Positions 56,150-64,000 of a DNA stretch of 64,000 nucleotides are shown piece by piece; position 1 is the stretch's first letter; each line of letters starts with the position of its first letter. Both the position numbers and the translations under genes were made by a program. The DNA is from Ligula intestinalis (taxonomy: Eukaryota; Platyhelminthes; Cestoda; Diphyllobothriidea; Diphyllobothriidae), in the NCBI GenBank assembly GCA_036362985.1, contig JAYGXS010000004.1, positions 44,353,182 to 44,417,181 of the forward strand. The letters are read 5' to 3'. Under the pieces are notes generated by a model. The model did not search any database. It was not told the DNA's origin and saw only the letters and a list, made by a program, of their open reading frames with translations.

Positions 56150-58370
56150 GTAGCCCGTTGTTGGATCAGGAGTTCCCGCCGGAATCCAAACTGGGAATAG
56201 TTGGGAGAGGGAGAAAAGCTGAGACCTCAACCAGCTTGAACCAAAGGTCCGCTGGAGTGAGTTGGGTACCTGGCCAGGAACTGCAGGTGAACAGATGCTG
56301 AAAGTCATGCAAAGAAGTGCCGCAGTCGAGACATCAGTCGGGTGTGGATGGGTCGAGCCGATGTTGGTACTGGCGTCGAACCATTTTGTAGCCACTGCGC
56401 AGTTAAGCCAGAGTACAGTGAGTGACTCTTTGGGAGATGTTCTTCTGAGGCCGCAATCGGAGGTGGATAGCCACCCAAAAGTACCGGAGACGGTGACCTC
56501 GTTTCTTCTCGAAAACGGCTCTCTAGTGGAGACGCTGGAAGCCTGTTTTGGTGGCAGAACTATCAACGGATCGATACGAGGGAGACGAGGTGACAGCTTT
56601 CTTGTGGAGAGCTCGAATAGACGGCCGAACGTTGCGGCTGGGCTCGGGAGCGTGGCCGTGGTGGTGATTAGGATGGCTGGGCTGCGAACAGGTCTACCAG
56701 AACTGCTGGCCTATGAGTGTGTTGTGATGAGTGACCGGCAGGGCAGAAGCCTCTGCGTGAAGATGATCGAAAGGCGACATCGATCTCCCCACGCTGGGCA
56801 TCGTCGGAACCAATGGTCGAGTTGTTGCGTCTGGTACCTGTCGTGGGGACCAGATCGTGTGTGGCAAGCGTAGACGGACTGCCCAGCTTTATCAGCTACT
56901 GAACTGGAGCCCACCTCTGATCTTCTAAGCAGGGTCTTGCCACCGGAGCCAGAGGTATGAGGGATATGAGAGTGCAGTAGATGCTACGGGAATTCGTATC
57001 GCTTTAAGCATATTCATCCCCAATTCATTGTCCCGCGCCCTGGAACACACAATGGCTGTTGTAGTACAATGGACGGCCGAGCTGGCACCTATCAGAAATT
57101 TAAGTAATTTTTGGGCTGGAAAACAGTACTTGCACACTATTCTTTACATTTGTCGGGATCGTGCCTGCTAAAAATCTTATGAATTCAAGAGCAGTGGGTC
57201 TGCCACAGTCGTGTCTGGTTTTGCATTCGCACATATTCTCATGATCACTTTAAGGACCATCGTAGGTAGGTCCTACTATTGCGTTCTTCAGCTTTGGCCA
57301 ATTTACTCATTAGTCCAGCCTCTGTCAGCGTATCCATATTGGGGCGATCTCAAAGAAGGATTAGTTCAGCTTTAACCTAAATAACATCAAATTTCTGTAC
57401 ATTACAGTACATTCCAATGCAATAATATCTTTAAGTATAACCGACGAAGACGGAGGGACGCTAGGATAGCTATTTCTGGCACATACTATATGTATGAGAA
57501 TTCTGAGAAACTGTGGCTCTAGATGTGCGAATAGAATGTTCGGTAAAATAAAGCATGTTGGATTGCAACATGGTCAAACGCAAGTACAGACAGTGACCAT
57601 TGGTTCGTACCTTAGGGATCAACCATTACGGCTTACTTTTTGTTTGCCGATAAACCTATAATTAGGGTGGGGTGAATATCGAAACGGAAATATGAGCATA
57701 TTGGTTTCTTTTAGTGGTAATAGACTTCCTTTCGAAGTCAGCATGAAATACGAAGTTGAATACCGTCCTCGAGTTTAACGCCCACAACGTACTAAGTGTG
57801 CGTTTCGAGGTTTTACTAGACCTCGAATCTCCTGCCTTTCTGAATAGTATTCAAGTCCGCAGTTGGAAAACATGATGTCGTGTGGGAATCTACTTGAAAG
57901 AGAGTGCTGTAAACAGGGCGTTGAGGGCCTCTTAATGACAGATGTCATCTGTCTCTGGGTGGTAAATGAATTTGTAGCAGTCCGGGATCAGCGCTACTGC
58001 CGCTGACCAATGTTGCCTTCGCCTGCCAAGTCTTGCGTACTTGCGTATGAGAGATCCACCCCACCCCCCACTCTCGAGCTCGATCCGCTGCTGTAGCCAC
58101 CCGCGCTGTCCTCCTGTCAGTCTCCCACTCTCGGCCGGCCCCCTGCTGGGTCCACGAGAGTCTTAGCACTACCATCACAAGAGCTCGGAGCCAATCAACG
58201 TACGCCATTTCGTTGACTGCTTGCTGTCAACAGAGGACCTGCAGGGGTCTAAGCCGTGGGTGTGCTCAGAGCACTACAATTATCTCGCCCAGTTTCGTAT
58301 AGGAAGAGAAGGGGCATGACCAGTAGCAGTTGTTCATTGTATACAGAAACTCAGTGGTGATCTAAAGCCC
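56150..58370. other. non-coding DNA, unclassified
   Basis: A 203-codon open frame at 56262-56873 (+) and a 156-codon frame opposite it have no recognised domain; GC-rich repeat DNA readily gives such frames. The rest is AT-rich. Confidence 0.45.
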
Positions 58371-58750
58371 CGACACGCGGCAGGCCCGGGCACTTCGCGC
58401 GTGGCTGTCTGCTAGCGTGGTGTGGCTGTGAATGCACAAACGTCACGCGAGATTGAGTCAACGGCCGCTTGATCAACTGCTTTGTCAATAGCATTATATG
58501 GCACCTGTGATTGCCTGTCTCAGAGGAAGATAGAGAAGTGCAATCACGTGACGGTTTGCGGGCTTGGCGCTGACGCTACAGGCCCACGGCGGAAACGGAC
58601 TCACAACACAACTGGTCTGGAGAGACAGTTACTAGCACGGGCCTCTGGAACCCTTTGTGTGCGCTTCCTCACAGTTAAAGCATGTCCAATCTTGTCCTTG
58701 TCTGCCCTGACTTCTGAGTTAGGAAAGCCTCCCTCGGCATCTTCTTTGAG
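58370..58750 (+). repeat. repeat R2, diverged third copy
   Basis: A GC-rich first half, then ACAGTTAAAGCATGTCCAA, TTGTCTGCCCTGACTTCTGA and TAGGAAAGCCTCC, matching the order of CAGTAAAGCTGTTC, CTTCCCTGACTTGTG and GGGAAAGCTTC at 19387-19445. Confidence 0.5.
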
Positions 58751-61361
58751 ATGGCGCCCTTCATAGGCTTACTCCACTGAAAACACTCTGGTGAACATGA
58801 GCAGGTACGTTGTTGATGTAAACGTTTATTTCAGTGGACTGTGTTTACGTGAATTGCCCAAAACACCAATGCAGTTTAATGTGTTGACACAGATAACGGA
58901 ATTAGATACTACTCCAAAATGCAAAAAACATATCTGGTAGTAAGTTTAGAAAAAGCGCTATATTATTCAGTGGGCGTACCTTTCGTCGAGGTGCAGTCAG
59001 CAACCAATCACGCGAAATCGTAACTAAAATTCTAAAATTGCTTTTTAGATGAGAAACTATAACTCCTAGAAGTTTAATTTACCTCCTAGATCAGCACTCG
59101 GAAACATCACCCTTCTGTGGAGTTTTGCGGGCAGGACAAACCAGGGGAAATAAAAAATAATTAAAAGTACAGCACGTCAAAGTAAAAAATAGGAATAATT
59201 ATTTAACTAACCAAATATTTTCACGCGATACTTCAACTGAGAAACGTAGCCAATAGGAACCAGGAAGTGCCTGATTATATGTAGAATCTACGTCAAATGG
59301 GACCCGCAAAGCGGATACTATCGTGTGTCGAATCTACGTCGACTCTATGTAGAATTTTAGGCATGAAGGTTAGCCATTTTTTCCTTTTTTTTAAAATGCA
59401 CAATCGCTTCTAATCTATGAAACTACTATCAAGGTAATTGTTTCGTTGGGAAGACAAGAAAAGACTAATCACGATTATGTAGTTTACTAAAAATAACTAC
59501 TTACATATTTCGTTAGACATAACCCGGACACTAACTAGCCCCAAACTAACCCACTAACCCAAACTATAAGAACCAAGCCTTGGTCTAAGCGTAAGGTGCG
59601 CTATCAATGATACCTCTGCCACCAGGGTCTAGTCATATTTGCGTGGGTGTCTTTCGTATGTGTGTCGTACGGGTGGGGAGTGATGAACTAAGATTTTTGT
59701 ATGAAAGAGGGAATGTCTACTGTTACGAAATAAGTAAACACTTATGCGAGAAAAAACTGCTCTAGGATAAATTAAACTTCCATCATCTACCTAAAATGTG
59801 ATTGTAATATCGATCGTCATGCAGCATAATCCTATGATATCTTCAGCTGCCCGCTGAAACCCGTCCAATAAAAATATGACTATTCATGGAAATAAATTGT
59901 TCTGTAGATTCTATGTGGAAATAATGTTAAAATAAAATATCCTTTTGTGTATCATGTGACAGAAAATCACGTATTCTTGAAATTTTGCATTTGAGTAAGT
60001 TATATTTATGGCGTTAAAAGTTTCTTATTGTGAAACTATGCAAGACCGTAGAATGTAAGTTAAAGCAGGATCGTATTCCTCCGCTTTCTTAATGTCCTTC
60101 ATAAATTACTTGAAATAATGCACATTGACTGCAAACCATTAAGCAACGGTTATCCAGTTCCATAATATTCGGGAATTGCAAAAGTCAATAAAATGCAGAT
60201 CTTCAACTTGAAGCGGGAACAATTTTCTCTCAAATAAGTACAAACACTACTATTTCTAAGCATTGCATTATTCGAATTTAAAAGGCATAAAAATCAATAT
60301 AAAAAAATGCAATTTATTATCGACCCATTTCAGTGGATATGATTTCTGCAGGAATTCGAAAGCAAGTGCATTAAAAAGTCGACATTCTGGCATATCTCAA
60401 ATATTTAAGGATTATGCCTCATAAGGATTTATCTTATTACTTAATTTGTCTTTTCTAATTGAAAGTGCATTTCGGACTTCCGGGCACTGACTGTACGTTA
60501 GTCGGCAACACGAGGCTTCCAAACTTTGAAGCCAGGGAAGACGGAGTCAGTGGAAAACCTTTTCTCAACTGAGAGATGGGGCGATTACCATTCTTTCTAA
60601 AATTGCGGGATTTTGCTTGCAGCTCTTGCCATACAGTATGTCTATATGAATATACCACGTCTTTCGTGCTTGTTAGCAAAGCTAACGCACCCTCAGCTAT
60701 CAACTGATGCCATTCTTAGGCACTAGGAACTACTTATGCACTAATAAGAACCTCCTTCCAATTTTATAGCTATATTTAAGTCCAAAGCGTATCCTCACAA
60801 GGCAGCTTCATGCAACTTAGACCTTCGCAACCACTCTGAACCCCTGTGCCGGCATTTCAAAACAAGGAATGCAGGGGTTGCTTATACCAACCCAATCCTA
60901 TGTCTAGAAATTGTTGGTTGAACAACATTATATTTTTGAACCACTGGTGTTCTAGAAGTCATGATTCTATCAAACATTTTTTACAGGTAATGGAAAAACT
61001 GCAAAAAATGTAGTCAGAGAATTTAATTTTTAAGAATAAAAATTTCCATACAACAACGCTTACGCAAGTTATACAACCATCAGAGAGTATACATAAAAAA
61101 ACGCAACAACAATGCACGTTTGGTAAAGCACTTGAAGTACAAATTTAGATTATGGTAAGATGTGTAGCAAACTGTCTGAAGTGGAAACCACGAAGAGCTT
61201 GTTAGAGGAAGAGTGACCTCGGAGAAGACAATTAGATAAAGTCTCCACTTTGGCCTAACATTTCGTCTGAGCAAAGTTCACGTTGTCTGGTAGATGGGCA
61301 ATTAACTTGGCGAGAATGAAGTGGGCCGAAAAGTAGTTAACATCAGTAGATTGCATACCTG
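58751..61361. other. AT-rich non-coding DNA, nothing recognised
   Basis: No gene-like frame. A short inexact repeat of GAATCTACGTC occurs near 59283-59345. Confidence 0.5.
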
Positions 61362-61379
61362 ATGAAATGTGAAGAGCAA

Positions 61380-61677
61380 AATGCACACATTAGGTTGTTT
61401 ATTTTGTTCACTGCGTTGACTCGAGGTGCAAAATACTGCTTCCTAGGAAGACTTCAGTTGAAATCAGTATACTGGGAGCAAACATGGGCGAAATGTGGAC
61501 CAAAGCCAACGTTTGTTGATGTCCAAGAAATTTCCCACTCTATTAAACGCTGCGGAAGAAACTCCTTGTTGCTGCGTGCTGTACTGTAAAAGAACTTTGA
61601 TAAAAAGCGGAAACTTTTTAATTATGTATGCTCAGATAACATACAGTTTTGTTTTGCGTTCACAAAATGTAGGTTAG
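61380..61677 (+). repeat. interspersed repeat R3, copy 2
   Basis: Inverted relative to copy 1 at 41149-41415. Shared blocks: GAGGTGCAAAAT, TGGACCAAA, TATTAAACGCTGCG, AGAACTTTGATAAAAAGCGG and TTTTGTTTTGCG. The frame with RTLIK, NFLI and FVLRS is open here as well (61495-61677). Confidence 0.65.
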
Positions 61678-61679
61678 TT

Positions 61680-64000
61680 CAGCTATGAAATAGCGCATTA
61701 TTTTGAGAAAAAAAGAGCAAAATAAGTTTACGGAATTCTATTTTGCAAATCTGCCAGGTTTTGTGTATAATATTGAGCAATAAACTTATAAGGCTGTTAC
61801 TTGCCATACAACACCTTAAATGTATATTGTATAGTATAAGGGTTGCAGACAAGGAATGCATATGAGGACTTTATTTGTATAAAGTAACCAAATCGATTGT
61901 ATGGTCAGTATAAAGGTCAAGACCTTTAGCATACAATTAGTTGAATGAGTTGTCGCGGGACATTGCGAAACAGTTTTCTCAAAATCGCCGTTTATATTAT
62001 TGTCACATAACCCTGTTTTTGTTATTGTGTGACTGTGCCTAGGCGTTAGCAAGTGTACTAAAAACTGCTCCGGTTTAAAAATAAAAGTAAGCTTTTTCAA
62101 TTATAACAGCAGATGAATCCCTTATTTTTAGGGAAATCAGAAAAATTGCCAAAATTTCCTATTCCGATGTTGACCTTATCTTCAAAAAATTAAGTACGTC
62201 GTTATCCAAAGCCAACATATATAACTAGAGCCCTTTTTAAGAGGTAACTTGCTATAAAAAAATTCTTCAATCAATCTTCAGCACATTCATTCGCGACCTT
62301 GTTCGTGGACGTTCCTTTTTCCCGGCAATGAGTTGACAGGTTTGGGTGGCTCTGTTACCACGACACAAATAGAAAGCTGCATAAGAAAGAGTTTTTAAAA
62401 GCTCCTCATTTAGGTTTATACTTTTAAGATACATCTTATTACGAAGGGTTTGCTAAGAACGTAGACTATTGTTATTATTTATGGTCACTCGACTAAAGCC
62501 AGTGAAAATCAGCAAGCCTTAATTTGCATTTCAAGGAAGCTGTGAACCTCTTCATTATCGAAATCCCAAAATAATTACAAAGGAGTGTGGCGAAAGGAAA
62601 TATCTCTTAGTCTACAGAAAATAGTATGTTTACAATTATACCTGACAATTCTATTTAAATTTAGAAGTCACTGACCGGCATTTCCACACGTGAGCCTACG
62701 AAATATATTACTCTTGTGATCTTCCAGTGGGCCAAATTAAGTGAAAATGCGGTGGCCCTAGTCCAATGTAATTCAAGCAATGCATAATCGAAAGAAAAAC
62801 TAGCAATTCTTGTGAACATAATGTTGGAATACATACTCGAAATTTCGGCTGTTCGGTAACAGCCATACATTACATTGCACGTAATATGGAAGCATATGTA
62901 TCGGAAAATTTTACAAATGGATTATTTTTCAACGTTATTTTACTTATGCTCAGTGTTTTTGCATGAACAGGCTTTCTCTACATGTAAAACTTAACTTTAC
63001 CTAGTACGCCTGATTTCCACTCTTCCGGAATTTTTGTCTTTGGTGATAAGGCTAATATTTATATTAAACTTTATATTCTTCCATTAAATCGCAGTATGCC
63101 GTATTGTGAAGAATGACCATTACTTTATTGCTGTAAGAATTTGGGGGGGAGGAGCTTGGGCTGTGATAGTGTAACAGGGAGCTACTTGTAAAAATCCTTG
63201 CATTTGATCAGTAAGGTAACCTATTGTATATTCCTCAGCTGAATGTCTAATAAACGCGTTTTTTTAAAGAGCTAACCTGTTATAATAAGTTTTTCATATA
63301 CACCGTAGGGATAACAAGATCAGATATCTGTACTTGACGTTCTTTTTGGTCGGCAATGTGTCTTGGTGTTTCGACGAATTTTTAAATATGGTCCACCTGA
63401 GCCTCTTCACAAGAAATAAAATCCAGAAAATTATTTTTGGGTAAAAGCTTTAAATAGATTGCTTACCTTGAAGTTTTTGATATAAACGTCAGACAGAGTC
63501 TGAATTTATGGGTGAAAGTCTTAGAGCGCGACTTGCCGACCAAGATTGTCACTACGAGACCACGTCTGTGGCGTCAGGAGTTAGGAGGGCGTTGGGCAGC
63601 AGCGACCACTACAATTCTCCCGTCAAATTGTATGCAGATATGCTAGTTTTAAGCACAGAACAATAAACAACCTGTTCCGTTACTCGATCGGCCTTCATCG
63701 GTACTCAGGTATTCAGTGTACAGTATGACGGGTGCTGCAAGCAAAATGCCGCTTGTAGCGAAAGACTGGTAATTCCTTGCAAAACAACATTGAGTAGAAT
63801 TTTAGTACTGATTATCATGCAGCGTAATCGCAAGTCTTTTCAGTCACGTCCAGATGCCTACCTTTTAATGAGCCTCTTTCTGACCGCTTACGGAATGTAG
63901 GTTCTGCAATAAATGGCTTCTTAAATCGTATGCATTTTTATCATTTATTCTGACTGCTTTTTTAAACTCTAACATATTTTATAGAAAACATGCACTAGAA
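61680..64000. other. AT-rich non-coding DNA, nothing certain
   Basis: Segments at about 62200-62350 and 63230-63390 look loosely alike (AAGAGGTAACTTGCTATAA versus AAGAGCTAACCTGTTATAA, then GACGTTC and CGGCAATG), perhaps two old copies of one repeat. No gene was recognised. Confidence 0.4.

Noticed and set aside
56262..56873. 203-codon + strand open frame (MGTWPGTAGEQ start) as a gene
   Set aside because: It lies in GC-rich repeat-like DNA next to R1, has an equally long opposing frame over part of it, no recognisable domain and no convincing exon signals.

Overview
This is a eukaryotic, clearly metazoan, genomic window. It holds spliced GT-AG exons of one large gene, scattered in AT-rich non-coding DNA that is crowded with decayed transposons. 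Prokaryotic features such as operons or Shine-Dalgarno sites are absent. Several Penelope-like element (PLE) lineages, pogo/Tigger and mariner-type DNA elements, tRNA-like repeats and multi-kilobase introns fit a large, repeat-rich invertebrate genome. A parasitic flatworm (tapeworm or fluke) is my best guess, but it is an inference from style and not from any diagnostic gene.

The one host gene I can support lies on the + strand. It is the 3' part of an ankyrin-repeat gene whose repeats match vertebrate ANKRD50 in order and wording. Six exons (16884-17292, 30193-30408, 39006-39203, 46721-47117, 50093-50614, 52066-53225) join in frame with consistent intron phases into 966 codons plus a stop. 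The first four finish the ankyrin stack. The last two and most of the fourth encode a low-complexity Gln/Pro/Ser/Ala-rich tail. The 5' part of the gene must lie to the left of the window, since nothing ankyrin-like was found in bases 1-16883. Introns reach 12.9 kb and hold most of the transposons.

Layout: 1-16.9 kb is non-coding with a pogo-like element (3763-4542), a foldback element (7837-8297), a mariner-like MITE (10815-11207) and two copies of a tRNA-like repeat. The intron at 17.3-30.2 kb holds a second pogo-like element, an almost complete but dead PLE (about 20590-22670), a 5'-truncated PLE of another lineage (about 23990-24960) and repeat R1. The introns at 30.4-52.1 kb hold short PLE copies of a third lineage, usually with terminal repeats in opposite orientations and carrying hammerhead-ribozyme cores. 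Downstream of the gene (53.2-64 kb) lie another PLE, an inverted R1 copy and AT-rich DNA with no recognised gene.

The most notable observations are three. First, two pogo-like elements share exactly the same spacing of repeated 12-bp end motifs, but the motif itself has changed in concert from TTAATGTGGACA to TTATTAAGCCCA. Second, the PLE terminal repeats carry hammerhead cores, with a compensatory change in the self-complementary helix III tetramer (ACGU versus AGCU). Third, several PLE copies have paired, outward-facing terminal repeats with candidate target-site duplications.
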